Positions 1 to 17,092 of a DNA stretch of 64,000 bases are shown one piece after another; within the stretch, counting starts at the first letter, position 1, and the number at the start of each line of letters is the position of its first letter. Below the pieces are notes generated by a model. That model was not told where the DNA came from and made no database searches. It worked only from the letters and a program-made list of their open reading frames with translations. The stretch lies in assembly GCF_900156465.1 (NCBI RefSeq), contig NZ_LT707064.1, positions 248,001 to 312,000 on the forward strand, read 5' to 3'. Both the position numbers and the translations under genes were made by a program. The stretch comes from Pseudomonas sp. 7SR1 (GTDB lineage Bacteria; Pseudomonadota; Gammaproteobacteria; Pseudomonadales; Pseudomonadaceae).

Positions 1-590
1 CCGGCCTTGCCCCGCGGGTCGACCACATGCATGGGCCGGGCGGCGCGGGCGCGGTGGCCCAGGCGGGTCAGCTGGATGCCGCGGATATGGTCCAGAGGCA
101 GGTTCGGGATATTCACGTTCAGCACCGTGCGTGGCGGCAGGTCCAGTTCACCGTGGGCCTGCACCAACTTACGGGCGAAATAGGCGGCAGTGGGCAAATT
201 GTCGACCTGCCGCGAAACGAACGAGAAAGCAAACGACGGATGATCGAGGAAGCGACCTTCCAGGGCAGCGGCGACCGTACCGGAATAAAGCACGTCATCG
301 CCCAGGTTGGCCCCCAGGTTGATACCCGAAACCACCATGTCCGGTTCGCGTTCCAGCAAACCGTTGAGGCCCAGGTGCACGCAGTCGGTGGGGGTGCCGT
401 TGAGACTGATGAAACCGTTATCCAGGTAGCAGGGGTGCAGCGGACGATCGAGCGTCAGCGAGCTGCTGGCGCCGCTTTTGTCCTGGTCCGGGGCGATGAC
501 CACGCACTCGGCAAAATCCGCCAGCGCAGCATAAAGCGCGGCAAGACCGGGTGCTGTCACCCCGTCGTCGTTAGAAATCAGAATACGCAT
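1..590 (-). CDS. surE: 5'-nucleotidase SurE (3' end outside window)
   Basis: SurE is a metal-dependent nucleoside 5'-monophosphate phosphatase of the cytoplasm. The visible N-terminal 196 codons begin [11 protein letters not shown], with the metal ligands Asp8 and Asp9, Ser39 in SGASSSLT and Asn91 in [12 protein letters not shown], all at the positions expected for the family. The family is about 250 residues long, so roughly the last quarter lies beyond the left edge. The ATG at 590 overlaps the end of truD by 13 bp, which indicates translational coupling in an ispF-truD-surE operon. In other pseudomonads pcm, nlpD and rpoS follow, but they are not in this window. No defect is visible in the part present. 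Confidence 0.95.
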   Translation of the reverse strand, partial: MRILISNDDGVTAPGLAALYAALADFAECVVIAPDQDKSGASSSLTLDRPLHPCYLDNGFISLNGTPTDCVHLGLNGLLEREPDMVVSGINLGANLGDDVLYSGTVAAALEGRFLDHPSFAFSFVSRQVDNLPTAAYFARKLVQAHGELDLPPRTVLNVNIPNLPLDHIRGIQLTRLGHRARAARPMHVVDPRGKA

Positions 591-1636
591 GGGCTGTCCG
601 TCTGCCCTACCGGCACCAGATCGACGAGTTCGCGCACCAAGGCAGTGGCGAAACATCCGGCCGGCAGGACGAATTCCAGTTGCAGAATGTCAGGCTGGGG
701 ATAATGCCACGACAGCCCGCCAATGGGCAGTCGCAGGATGCGACGTTCGTGATTCATTCCCGCGTTTATCAACCAGTCCCGCAGATCGGCCTCCCCCTCG
801 GCAACAGCCTGTTCCAGCTCGAAGGTGGCGCCAGCGGCGGGCGAAGGCCCCTCGCCCCACTGCGGTCCGGTCGGGTGCAGGTCGAGGATTGCCAGGCGCG
901 GATCGCTGCATTCGGCTTCGCCGGCAGGGAAAAAACTGCGGCTGTCGGTGAAGGCCAGCAAGTCGCCAACCTGTGCCTTTTGCCAGGTTCCATCGGCTAC
1001 CCGTGCCGCCAGTACCCGATTGAACAGATAACTGCGCGCGGCGGATAACAGCCTCGAGCGTACATTGCGCTGCTCCGGCAGGGCGCTGCGGGCAGCCCAG
1101 GCGCGCGCATCCACGACATTGCCGCCATCGTGCCCGAACCGCTGGGCGCCGAAATAGTTGGGGATGCCCTGGCGAGCGATCGTCTGCAGGCGAGCATCGA
1201 CCGCCGCGCTGTCGCCCTTGAACCCAGTGAGCCGCAAGGTAAAGCCATTGGCCGAATGCGCGCCACGTTGCAGCTTGCGCCTGTGGCGGGCGGTCTTGAG
1301 AATCTTCAGTGTGTCGTTCTGCGCCGCCGAAAGGTCCGGGTCGGCCTTGCCGGGCAACTGGATGCTGAACCATTGCCGGGTCAGGGCCTGGCGGTCCTTG
1401 AGTCCCGCGTAGCTGACGGTGCGCAACGGCACGCCGGCAGCCTTGGCAATGCGCCGGGCGGCCTCCTCGGTGTTCAGGTCACGCTTTTCAACCCAGAGCC
1501 ACAGGTGCTCGCCATCGCCGGTCAGTGGAATATCCAGCACTTCATCGACCTGGAAATCCTCGGCGGTGGCTTTCAGTACCGCACTGCCCAGCGACTCACC
1601 ATAGGCACGCGGCCCCAACAGTTCCAGTTCGGTCAT
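578..1636 (-). CDS. truD: tRNA pseudouridine(13) synthase TruD
   Basis: TruD converts U13 of tRNA-Glu to pseudouridine. The 352-residue product has the family length. The diagnostic GLKDRQ motif is at residues 79-84, with catalytic Asp81, and RLTGFKGD plus [12 protein letters not shown] mark the rest of the TruD fold. The ATG at 1636 overlaps the ispF stop as ATGA (4 bp), and the 3' end overlaps the surE start by 13 bp. The gene therefore sits in the middle of a tightly coupled three-gene unit. The function is well supported; a different pseudouridine synthase family is unlikely because the motif is specific to TruD. Confidence 0.96.
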   Translation of the reverse strand: MTELELLGPRAYGESLGSAVLKATAEDFQVDEVLDIPLTGDGEHLWLWVEKRDLNTEEAARRIAKAAGVPLRTVSYAGLKDRQALTRQWFSIQLPGKADPDLSAAQNDTLKILKTARHRRKLQRGAHSANGFTLRLTGFKGDSAAVDARLQTIARQGIPNYFGAQRFGHDGGNVVDARAWAARSALPEQRNVRSRLLSAARSYLFNRVLAARVADGTWQKAQVGDLLAFTDSRSFFPAGEAECSDPRLAILDLHPTGPQWGEGPSPAAGATFELEQAVAEGEADLRDWLINAGMNHERRILRLPIGGLSWHYPQPDILQLEFVLPAGCFATALVRELVDLVPVGQTDSPCVF

Positions 1637-2106
1637 GGGCGCAGCAACAAGGCAACGGAATGGACGGCGATGCCTTCTTCGCGGCCGACGAAGCCCAGCT
1701 TCTCGGTGGTGGTGGCCTTCACGTTCACCTGGTCGATGCCGACCTGGAGATCCTCGGCGATCAACTGGCGCATCGTTTCGATGTGCGGTGCCATCTTCGG
1801 AGCCTGGGCCACGATGGTGTTGTCGACATTGCCGACCGTCCAGCCCTTGGCGTGGATCAGCGACACCACGTGGCGCAGCAGCGCACGGCTGTCGGCGCCC
1901 TTGAATTGCGGATCGGTATCAGGGAAATGCTTGCCGATATCGCCCAACGCGGCGGCGCCGAGCAAGGCATCGCTCAAGGCGTGCAGCAAGACGTCACCAT
2001 CAGAATGCGCGAGCAGCCCGAAACCATGTGCGATCCGCACACCGCCCAGAGTAATGAAATCGCCTTCAGTGAACCGGTGAACATCATAGCCGTGGCCAAT
2101 ACGCAT
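1633..2106 (-). CDS. ispF: 2-C-methyl-D-erythritol 2,4-cyclodiphosphate synthase
   Basis: IspF makes MEcPP from CDP-ME 2-phosphate in the MEP isoprenoid pathway; ispD (5425) and dxr (25666) of the same pathway are also in the window. The 157-residue protein starts [10 protein letters not shown], with metal ligands Asp8, His10 and His42 and the HSDGDV motif at 34-39. The start is fixed because this N-terminus is universal in the family. The unusual point lies upstream: the ATG follows a T-run and a 9-bp hairpin with no gap (see the terminator entry at 2107-2136), so no Shine-Dalgarno sequence is present. It overlaps truD by 4 bp. Confidence 0.97.
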   Translation of the reverse strand: MRIGHGYDVHRFTEGDFITLGGVRIAHGFGLLAHSDGDVLLHALSDALLGAAALGDIGKHFPDTDPQFKGADSRALLRHVVSLIHAKGWTVGNVDNTIVAQAPKMAPHIETMRQLIAEDLQVGIDQVNVKATTTEKLGFVGREEGIAVHSVALLLRP

Positions 2107-2136
2107 AAAAAAACGCCCTGATTTCTGTCAGGGCGT
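2107..2136 (-). terminator. Intrinsic terminator-like hairpin abutting the ispF ATG
   Basis: On the minus strand a perfect 9-bp stem (ACGCCCTGA / TCAGGGCGT, positions 2128-2136 and 2113-2121) with a 6-nt loop is followed by seven T residues, and the next base is the A of the ispF start codon at 2106. It has the form of a Rho-independent terminator for adhC-fghA, and could also act as an attenuator or leader structure for ispF. Confidence 0.8.
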
Positions 2137-2140
2137 GATT

Positions 2141-2159
2141 CTACCTGCATTAGAGGTAG
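2141..2159. other. Small stem-loop between fghA and ispF
   Basis: A 6-bp inverted repeat (CTACCT / AGGTAG, 7-nt loop) lies immediately upstream, in the minus-strand sense, of the terminator hairpin at 2107-2136. The 92-bp fghA-ispF gap thus holds two consecutive hairpins. On its own it is weak and could be chance. Confidence 0.4.
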
Positions 2160-2198
2160 GGGTGTTCTCAATTAGTCTTCCCGGCGTGGTGGAAAAAA

Positions 2199-3059
2199 CT
2201 AACCGATTGCCCTCCCGAGCGCGCGGGCATGATGTTGCAGGTGATCGTCGATGAAACTGGCGATGAAGTAGTAGCTGTGGTCATAGCCCGGTTGCAGGCG
2301 CAACTCCAGGGGATGGCCGGCCGCCTTTGCCGCCTGCTGCAAGGCTTCGGGCTTGAGCTGGTTGGCCAGGAAGTCGTCACGGTCGCCCTGGTCCACCAGC
2401 AAGGGCAGCTTCTCCTCCGCTTCGGCGATCAGCGCACAGGCATCCCATTCCCGCCATTTGGAACGGTCCTCTCCCAGGTAACGGGAAAAAGCCTTTTGCC
2501 CCCAGGGGCAATCCATCGGATTGGTGATCGGCGAAAATGCCGACACCGACTGGTAACGACCCGGATTGCGCAAGGCGCAGACCAGCGCCCCATGCCCACC
2601 CATGGAGTGCCCGCTGATACTGCGCTTGTCCGAGGCGGGGAAATGGGTCTCGACGAGCGCAGGCAACTCCTGCACCACGTAGTCATACATCCGATAGTGC
2701 CGCGCCCAGGGTTCCTGCGTGGCATTCAGATAAAATCCCGCGCCCAGGCCGAAGTCCCAGGCACCGTCCGGATCCCCCGGTACATCGGCCCCACGGGGGC
2801 TGGTGTCCGGCGCGACAATGATCAACCCCAGCTCGGCGGCCATGCGCTGGGCGCCGGCCTTCTGCATGAAGTTCTCGTCGGTGCAGGTCAGCCCCGACAG
2901 CCAGTACAGCACAGGCAGCTTGCCGCCCTGCTCGGCCTGGGGTGGCAGGTAGACGGCGAATACCATGTCACAGCCAAGCACTTCGGAACGATGCCGGTAA
3001 CGCTTGTGCCAGCCGCCGAAGCTTTTCTGGCAAGAGATGTTTTCGAGGTTCATGGACAT
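2199..3059 (-). CDS. fghA: S-formylglutathione hydrolase
   Basis: This serine hydrolase splits S-formylglutathione into formate and glutathione, the second step of glutathione-dependent formaldehyde removal. The esterase-D type triad is visible: nucleophile Ser in [10 protein letters not shown] (about residue 152), Asp in DQGDRDDF (about 228) and His in GYDHSYYF (about 261). The oxyanion motif [10 protein letters not shown] is near residue 56. I chose the ATG at 3059 (286 residues); an ATG two codons further in is equally plausible, and upstream extension would run into a repeat palindrome. It is the second gene after adhC. The start is uncertain by a few codons, but the function is firm. Confidence 0.93.
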   Translation of the reverse strand: MSMNLENISCQKSFGGWHKRYRHRSEVLGCDMVFAVYLPPQAEQGGKLPVLYWLSGLTCTDENFMQKAGAQRMAAELGLIIVAPDTSPRGADVPGDPDGAWDFGLGAGFYLNATQEPWARHYRMYDYVVQELPALVETHFPASDKRSISGHSMGGHGALVCALRNPGRYQSVSAFSPITNPMDCPWGQKAFSRYLGEDRSKWREWDACALIAEAEEKLPLLVDQGDRDDFLANQLKPEALQQAAKAAGHPLELRLQPGYDHSYYFIASFIDDHLQHHARALGRAIG

Positions 3060-3065
3060 TCCAGT

Positions 3066-3134
3066 GGCAAGCGCCAAGCTTCAAGCTGCAAGAGAGTGCC
3101 AGGCCTACTTGCAGCTTGTAGCTCGCCGCTTGCC
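3066..3134. repeat. Intergenic inverted repeat, 27-bp arms
   Basis: Arms 3066-3092 and 3108-3134 are complementary at 24 of 27 positions around a 15-bp centre. The arms carry the AAGCTGCAAG / CTTGCAGCTT element that recurs between genes in Pseudomonas. It fills most of the adhC-fghA gap and could fold as a strong mRNA hairpin that stabilises or partly terminates the adhC message. Confidence 0.8.
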
Positions 3135-3142
3135 GCTGCTCC

Positions 3143-4359
<1,217 letters not shown>

Positions 4360-4362
4360 TCC

Positions 4363-5259
4363 ATGTCCGATAATCGCTGGGAAGGGATCGACGAGTTCGT
4401 CGCCGTGGCCGAATGCAGTCAGTTCACCGCCGCAGCGGAGCGTCTTGGTGTGTCGTCTTCCCACATCAGCCGCCAAATCGTACGGCTTGAGGAGCGTCTT
4501 CAGACCCGACTGCTTTATCGCAGCACCCGCCGCGTCACGCTCACCGAGGCCGGGCAGACGTTCCTGCAGCACTGCCAACGCCTGCAGGATGGCCGCGAGG
4601 AAGCCCTTCGCGCGGTGGGCGACCTCGCCAGCGAGCCCAAGGGCATGCTGCGAATGACTTGTGCCGTGGCCTATGGCGAACGTTTCATCGTGCCGCTGGT
4701 GACACGTTTCATGGGACTTTATCCACAACTGCGGGTGGACATCGAACTGAGCAACCGCCCCCTCGATCTCGTCCATGAAGGACTGGACCTGGCGATCCGC
4801 CTGGGCCGCTTGCAGGACTCACGTCTGATTGCCACCCGCCTGGCGCCACGGCGCATGTACTTGTGTGCCTCGCCGTCCTATCTGGAACGGTATGGCCGGC
4901 CCCATAGCCTGTCGGAGTTGAGCCGCCACAATTGCCTGATCGGTAGCTCCGATCTTTGGCAACTGGAACAGAACGGGCGGGAATTTTCCCAACGAGTGCA
5001 GGGAAACTGGCGCTGCAACAGCGGGCAAGCGGTGCTGGATGCGGCGTTGCAAGGGGTGGGGTTGTGTCAGTTGCCGGATTACTACGTGCTGGAGCATCTG
5101 CACAATGGTGCGTTGATCTCGCTGTTGGAAGCCCATCAGCCGCCGAATACGGCAGTATGGGCGTTATATCCACAGCAGCGACATCTGTCGCCCAAGGTGC
5201 GCAAGCTGGTGGATTACTTGAAGGAAGGGTTGGCGCAGCGGCCCGAATATCGGGGGTGA
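4363..5259 (+). CDS. gfnR: LysR-family regulator, probable formaldehyde-pathway activator (GfnR-like)
   Basis: The 298-residue protein has an N-terminal winged helix-turn-helix (about residues 5-65; FTAAAERLGVSSSHISRQI) and a LysR substrate-binding domain (about 90-290). It is transcribed away from adhC-fghA with three repeated sites between the two starts, the usual layout for a LysR activator of its divergent neighbour. P. aeruginosa has a regulator of formaldehyde detoxification (GfnR, PA3630, from memory) at the same place. The symbol rests on that synteny rather than on an alignment. Probable SD AGGGA is nine bases before the ATG. Confidence 0.75.
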   Translation: MSDNRWEGIDEFVAVAECSQFTAAAERLGVSSSHISRQIVRLEERLQTRLLYRSTRRVTLTEAGQTFLQHCQRLQDGREEALRAVGDLASEPKGMLRMTCAVAYGERFIVPLVTRFMGLYPQLRVDIELSNRPLDLVHEGLDLAIRLGRLQDSRLIATRLAPRRMYLCASPSYLERYGRPHSLSELSRHNCLIGSSDLWQLEQNGREFSQRVQGNWRCNSGQAVLDAALQGVGLCQLPDYYVLEHLHNGALISLLEAHQPPNTAVWALYPQQRHLSPKVRKLVDYLKEGLAQRPEYRG

Positions 5260-5285
5260 CCGGGTCTTTGTTGCCTGGGCTGAGG

Positions 5286-5383
5286 TTATCGCGAGTAAGC
5301 TCGCTCCCACAGGGGTTTATCGTCGAATGATGGACAACTGCTCACACCGGTTCATTGTCGGAGCGAGCTTGCTCGCGATGACG
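5286..5383. repeat. REP pair (family A), GTGGGAG ends facing inward
   Basis: The two arms are 5286-5313 (ATCGCGAGTAAGCTCGCTCC...) and 5358-5382 (GGAGCGAGCTTGCTCGCG...). They are inverted copies of the REP core. The GTGGGAG-type ends point to the centre, opposite to most pairs in this window. It lies between the convergent LysR gene and ispD. Confidence 0.85.
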
Positions 5384-5424
5384 TCGGCCCAGATGATGTC
5401 AATCCAACGAGGGGCAGATCCCGC

Positions 5425-6132
5425 TTAATGCCGATTCGCCCAACGCTGGCGCAACCACTCCAGGTCTTCGGGTCGAGTGACCTTGATATTGTCGGCCCGC
5501 CCTTCGATCAACCGTGGTGCCTGTCCCGCCCATTCCATGGCGGAGGCTTCATCGGTAATCACCGCGTCCGCGACCAGGCTGTCGGCAAGGGCCCGATGCA
5601 AGGCACCGAGGCGAAACATCTGCGGTGTATAGGCTTGCCAGATCACGCTGCGGTCGATGGTTTCCAGCACTCGGCCATGCCGGTCGACCCGCTTGAGGGT
5701 GTCGCGCGCCGGAACAGCCAGCAGGCCGCCGACCGGATCGCTCGCCAGTTCGCCGAGCAATGTATCGAGATCGTCCCGGGCCAGGTTGGGCCGGGCGGCG
5801 TCATGCACCAGCACCCAATCGTGATCGTCGGCACCCTGGGCATGCAGGTGCAACAAGGCATTGAGCACCGAGTCCGAACGCTGCGCGCCGCCGTCCACGC
5901 GCTGGATGCGCGGGTCGTTGGCGCAGGCCAGGGTTGGCCAGTAGGGATCGTCGCATGCAACGCTGACCACCACGCCCTTGACGGTCGGATGATCGAGGAA
6001 ACAGCCAAGGCTGTGTTCGAGAATTGTGCGTCCGCCCAGTTGCAGGTACTGCTTGGGACGGTCCGCAGCCATACGGGCTCCGACGCCCGCGGCAGGAATC
6101 ACGGCCCAGAAGGCCGGCAAACGAATACTCAT
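5425..6132 (-). CDS. ispD: 2-C-methyl-D-erythritol 4-phosphate cytidylyltransferase
   Basis: IspD couples MEP to CTP, giving CDP-ME in the MEP pathway; the later step IspF is 3 kb away. The 235-residue protein shows the nucleotide-binding signature PAAGVGARM near residues 13-21, PKQYLQLGG at 26-34, the VLVHDAARP motif and the C-terminal NIKVTRPEDL. The ATG at 6132 overlaps the ftsB stop by 4 bp, so the two genes are co-translated, as is typical of gammaproteobacteria. The 3' end faces a REP pair and then the convergent LysR gene. Confidence 0.96.
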   Translation of the reverse strand: MSIRLPAFWAVIPAAGVGARMAADRPKQYLQLGGRTILEHSLGCFLDHPTVKGVVVSVACDDPYWPTLACANDPRIQRVDGGAQRSDSVLNALLHLHAQGADDHDWVLVHDAARPNLARDDLDTLLGELASDPVGGLLAVPARDTLKRVDRHGRVLETIDRSVIWQAYTPQMFRLGALHRALADSLVADAVITDEASAMEWAGQAPRLIEGRADNIKVTRPEDLEWLRQRWANRH

Positions 6133-6407
6133 TGGGCCAACTGGTAGAGGGTCTCGCCCTCCTTGACCATGCCCAACTCATGGCGAGCCCGCTCTTCGAC
6201 GGTCTCCATGCCTTTTTTCAGCTCCATCACTTCGGCGTCCATCACCCGGTTGCGCTCCAGCAGTGCCTCGTTCTCGGCACGCTGCTCGGCAATCTGCTGA
6301 GTCAGGTCGGCCACTTGCGCCAGGCTGCCATTACCTACCCACAGGCGGTACTGCAGGCCGGCCAGCAACAGGAGCAAGACAAGAAACAACCAATTGGGAC
6401 TGCGCAT
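6129..6407 (-). CDS. ftsB: Cell division protein FtsB
   Basis: FtsB is a bitopic inner-membrane protein of the FtsQLB complex, which licenses septal peptidoglycan synthesis. The 92-residue product has a short cytoplasmic start, one membrane segment (about residues 6-22, LFLVLLLLLAGLQYRL), then a periplasmic coiled coil (about 28-72) and a conserved end (ARHELGMVKEGETLY). It overlaps ispD by 4 bp. It is preceded by a 171-bp gap after eno that contains a strong hairpin, so it may have its own promoter. Confidence 0.94.
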   Translation of the reverse strand: MRSPNWLFLVLLLLLAGLQYRLWVGNGSLAQVADLTQQIAEQRAENEALLERNRVMDAEVMELKKGMETVEERARHELGMVKEGETLYQLAQ

Positions 6408-6464
6408 CGAATATCGGGTATCCAGTGAAAAAAGACCGCCATGCCAAACTTTGAAGCACCTGAT

Positions 6465-6496
6465 AGCACGAAGCCTGGAAAACCCAGGCTTGTGCT
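6465..6496. other. Stem-loop between eno and ftsB
   Basis: AGCAC-(G)-AAGCCTGG pairs with CCAGGCTT-GTGCT around a 5-nt loop (AAAAC), a 13-bp stem with one bulged base. On the minus strand it lies 82 nt after the eno stop. No T-run follows directly, so it is a weak terminator; a 3' stabilising hairpin or processing site is as likely. Confidence 0.6.
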
Positions 6497-6578
6497 TGAT
6501 AAGGCATCAGATTAGAGGGAAAGCCACCGTTATGGCGACTTTTCCGACACAATCCGCTGTCTTTTTACCATTTACCGC

Positions 6579-7919
<1,341 letters not shown>

Positions 7920-8022
7920 TTACCGTCGGCGGGAAGACAGCAGCGGGCAGGCTTGCCGACGATAACGCCCGGCCCGCAGGCCAGAGCGTTTGTCGAGCGG
8001 TACTTTACCGGAGAAAACCGGG

Positions 8023-10778
<2,756 letters not shown>

Positions 10779-12107
10779 TCAGCTCAAACCCAGATCTTGT
10801 CCCGATGGTTGCCAGCCCAATCGCCAGGTGCCATCGCGGTCGCCATCCAGCCCTGGCAGGTTGGCCACCGCCAGCAGTTGCCCGCCCCGGTACAGCAGCG
10901 GCAATCGGCCGCGAACGAAGGCCGGCACGCCCCTCTCGTTGAGCAAGCGCTTGAGATCCCGATGGCCACGCCCGGGCAGCTCCATGACCTCGCCACCTTG
11001 ACGATAGCGCAGGCAAAGCGGGCCGGCAGGAGGGCTGCCGACAAGGAACACCCGGCCATTTCCTGGCAACCGCACGAAATCAGCCGCCTCTGGCCACTCG
11101 ACGGTGCCCGAGACGGGACGCAACCAGTGGTCGGATAACCACCAGGCTCGTCCGCCGGCCCGATGCAGCTCACCTGCGGCCAGTCGCCAGACAGGCCGCG
11201 CGTCGTCCGCTGCGTCGCGCAGTGACTCCCAGCCGGCCCAGTGGTCACTGTCGGGCAACGTCGTCTGCGTCGCCAGCCAATGGCTCAAGGCGTTGCGTTG
11301 CCGGGCCGGCGACAATGCCTGAAGAGGCGCGAGTTCCAGCGAAGGCAGCCCAAGCCAGTCGAACGCTCCAGGCGTCATGGCCCGGGCCAGGTCGATCCGT
11401 GCCAGGTCATCGAGCAACCCCTGGGCCTCACCCAGATGCGCGGCGCTGCGAGCCAGGGTCATCGAAGCCTGGGGCCATTGCTCGACCAGCCGCGGAAAGA
11501 CCCGTTGGCGCAGGTAATTGCGTGCGTACCGCTGATCGTCGTTGGAGGGGTCTTCGATCCAGCTCAGGCCCTGTTGCGTCGCATAGGCCTGCAGCTCGGC
11601 CCGAGACACCTCCAGCAGCGGCCGCAGCAGATGCCCCTGGCCCAGCGGACGCTGCCTCGGCATGGCCGACAGGCCCCTGGCTCCTGCCCCTCGCAGCAAA
11701 CGAAACAACAGGGTTTCGGCCTGATCGTCGCGGTGCTGGGCAACGAGCAGCGCTTCATTGCCGTGGGTCGCCGCGGCGAAGGCTTCATAACGCGCGTCCC
11801 GGGCGGCACGCTCGATGCTGGCGCCGGGCTTGACCTGGACATGAACCACCTGCAACGGGACCTCAAGGGCCTCGCAGACCGAACGACAGTGGTCCGGCCA
11901 GGTGTCAGCCACAGCCTGCAGGCCATGATGGACATGGATCGCGCAGAGCGTTGGCAGGGAATGGCTTTTTGAGAGAGACGCGAGCAGGTGCAACAGGACG
12001 GTGGAGTCGAGACCGCCGGAGAAGGCGATGCGCCAAGTGGTGGCGTTGCGCCAGGGGGATAACTGTGTGAGGAGCCGGGTTGGCAGATCAATCCTGGACG
12101 GGTTCAT
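10779..12107 (-). CDS. tilS: tRNA(Ile)-lysidine synthase
   Basis: TilS attaches lysine to C34 of the CAU-anticodon tRNA-Ile, so that the tRNA reads AUA and is charged with isoleucine. The 442-residue protein has the PP-loop ATPase motif SGGLDS at residues 30-35, HRDDQAET, the RNYLR motif used in tRNA binding, and the C-terminal TilS substrate-binding domains. It lies downstream of accA in the same direction, separated by 134 bp with a REP pair, the accA-tilS order found in other pseudomonads. The length is usual. Confidence 0.95.
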   Translation of the reverse strand: MNPSRIDLPTRLLTQLSPWRNATTWRIAFSGGLDSTVLLHLLASLSKSHSLPTLCAIHVHHGLQAVADTWPDHCRSVCEALEVPLQVVHVQVKPGASIERAARDARYEAFAAATHGNEALLVAQHRDDQAETLLFRLLRGAGARGLSAMPRQRPLGQGHLLRPLLEVSRAELQAYATQQGLSWIEDPSNDDQRYARNYLRQRVFPRLVEQWPQASMTLARSAAHLGEAQGLLDDLARIDLARAMTPGAFDWLGLPSLELAPLQALSPARQRNALSHWLATQTTLPDSDHWAGWESLRDAADDARPVWRLAAGELHRAGGRAWWLSDHWLRPVSGTVEWPEAADFVRLPGNGRVFLVGSPPAGPLCLRYRQGGEVMELPGRGHRDLKRLLNERGVPAFVRGRLPLLYRGGQLLAVANLPGLDGDRDGTWRLGWQPSGQDLGLS

Positions 12108-12133
12108 AGAAACTGACCTTCACACAAATCGAA

Positions 12134-12225
12134 TGTGGGAGCGGGCTTGCTCGCGATAACGGTGTTTCAGTCAACGTATCTGTTGAATGTTAAACCGTTA
12201 TCGCGAGCAAGCCCGCTCCCACACA
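12134..12225. repeat. REP pair (family A), GTGGGAG ends outward
   Basis: Arms TGTGGGAGCGGGCTTGCTCG (from 12134) and its inverse ending CCCGCTCCCACACA (12225) flank a short spacer, 92 bp overall. It lies between accA and tilS, which are transcribed in the same direction, so a hairpin in their shared message could separate their expression. Confidence 0.9.
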
Positions 12226-12241
12226 GGGTACAGCGCTCGGA

Positions 12242-13189
12242 TCAGAGGCCGTAGCTCATCAACCGCTCATAGCGACGGGCCAGCAACGCGTCGTTGTCGA
12301 ACTTCTTCAGCATCGCCAACTGCGAGCTCAGCTCGGCACGAATCAATGCCGCGGCTGCGGCCGGATCGCGGTGGGCGCCGCCCACGGGTTCGTTGATGAC
12401 CTTGTCCACGATTCCAAGGCCTTTGAGGCGCTCGGCGGTGATGCCCATGGCTTCGGCGGCATCCGGCGCTTTCTCGGCGGTTTTCCAGAGGATCGAGGCG
12501 CAACCTTCCGGCGAGATCACCGCGTAAGTGGAATATTGCAGCATGTTCAACTGGTCGCAGACACCGATAGCCAATGCACCACCGGAACCACCCTCACCGA
12601 TCACGGTGGCGATGATCGGGGTTTTCAGCCGTGCCATTACCCGCAGGTTCCAGGCAATCGCTTCGCTCTGGTTGCGCTCTTCGGCATCGATCCCCGGATA
12701 GGCGCCCGGCGTGTCGATGAAGGTCAGGATCGGCATCTTGAAGCGTTCGGCCATTTCCATCAGGCGGCAAGCCTTGCGATAACCTTCAGGACGCGGCATG
12801 CCGAAGTTGCGGCGTACTTTCTCGCGAACTTCGCGGCCCTTCTGATGACCGATCACCATGACTGGCTTGTCTTCCAGACGGGCCACACCACCGACAATCG
12901 CGGCGTCGTCGGCAAAGTGACGGTCGCCGTGCAGCTCATCGAATTCGGTGAAGATGTGTTCAATGTAGTCCAGGGTGTATGGACGACGGGGATGACGTGC
13001 CAGGCGCGCGATCTGCCAACTGGTCAACTTGCCGAAGATGTCTTCGGTGAGCGTGCGGCTTTTGTCCTGCAGACGAGAGATTTCATCGCCGATATTCAGC
13101 GAATTGTCATTACCGACCAAGCGCAACTCTTCGATCTTGGCTTGCAGGTCGGCGATCGGCTGTTCGAAATCTAGAAAATTCGGGTTCAT
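12242..13189 (-). CDS. accA: Acetyl-CoA carboxylase carboxyltransferase subunit alpha
   Basis: AccA and AccD form the carboxyltransferase that moves CO2 from biotin to acetyl-CoA, giving malonyl-CoA for fatty acid synthesis. The ATG at 13189 gives 315 residues beginning [22 protein letters not shown], the family start; an upstream in-frame start at 13216 adds nine unconserved residues. The crotonase-fold region [15 protein letters not shown] and the signature YSVISPEG-like [16 protein letters not shown] are present. It follows dnaE, as in many gammaproteobacteria where the lpx-dnaE-accA order is conserved. Confidence 0.96.
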   Translation of the reverse strand: MNPNFLDFEQPIADLQAKIEELRLVGNDNSLNIGDEISRLQDKSRTLTEDIFGKLTSWQIARLARHPRRPYTLDYIEHIFTEFDELHGDRHFADDAAIVGGVARLEDKPVMVIGHQKGREVREKVRRNFGMPRPEGYRKACRLMEMAERFKMPILTFIDTPGAYPGIDAEERNQSEAIAWNLRVMARLKTPIIATVIGEGGSGGALAIGVCDQLNMLQYSTYAVISPEGCASILWKTAEKAPDAAEAMGITAERLKGLGIVDKVINEPVGGAHRDPAAAAALIRAELSSQLAMLKKFDNDALLARRYERLMSYGL

Positions 13190-13339
13190 AGGCGTCCGTC
13201 TTGGGTCGACGTCCAAGAGAGCTTGGGCCGGCCGGTTGTCTATTCGCGCCCTACCTTAAGGGAGAGGCGCGTTCAGGTCGAGATTAAAAATTCGGGTTGA
13301 GGTCAGGGGTGCTCTGGGTCCAAGAGTGGCCCCTGGCCG

Positions 13340-16861
<3,522 letters not shown>

Positions 16862-16891
16862 AGTGATCCTGCGTTAAGTCATGAGAACAAC

Positions 16892-16915
16892 AAGGCCCGG
16901 ATTGTACCGGGCCTT
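16892..16915 (-). terminator. Hairpin between rnhB and dnaE
   Basis: AAGGCCCGG (16892-16900) and CCGGGCCTT (16907-16915) form a 9-bp perfect stem with a 6-nt loop. On the minus strand it is followed by the T-rich TTGTTGTTCT, so it probably ends transcripts coming from rnhB upstream of the dnaE start. Confidence 0.7.
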
Positions 16916-16957
16916 GGGTAAAACATCAGCCATGAGTGTCCAGCCGCGAACACGGCA

Positions 16958-17078
16958 TTTGTGGCGAGGGTTTTGTCCCGGTTGGGCGCGAAGCGGTCCT
17001 TGAACCTGAAATCCCGTTACGTTTGACAGACTTTGGGACTGCTTCGCGGTCCAGCGGAAACCAATCCCCTCGCCACAG
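16958..17078. repeat. Family B repeat pair (TGTGGCGAGGG...)
   Basis: The left arm TTTGTGGCGAGGG and an inner GCGCGAAGCGGTCC are mirrored by GGACTGCTTCGCGG and CCCCTCGCCACAG on the right, giving a 121-bp imperfect inverted repeat. It fills most of the rnhB-dnaE gap. The second large copy in the window is at 59549-59664. Confidence 0.8.
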
Positions 17079-17092
17079 AAGCAGCGTTTGCA

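Noticed and set aside
12187..12396. Small plus-strand open frame starting in the REP pair
   Set aside because: It begins inside the repeat and runs antisense into accA.
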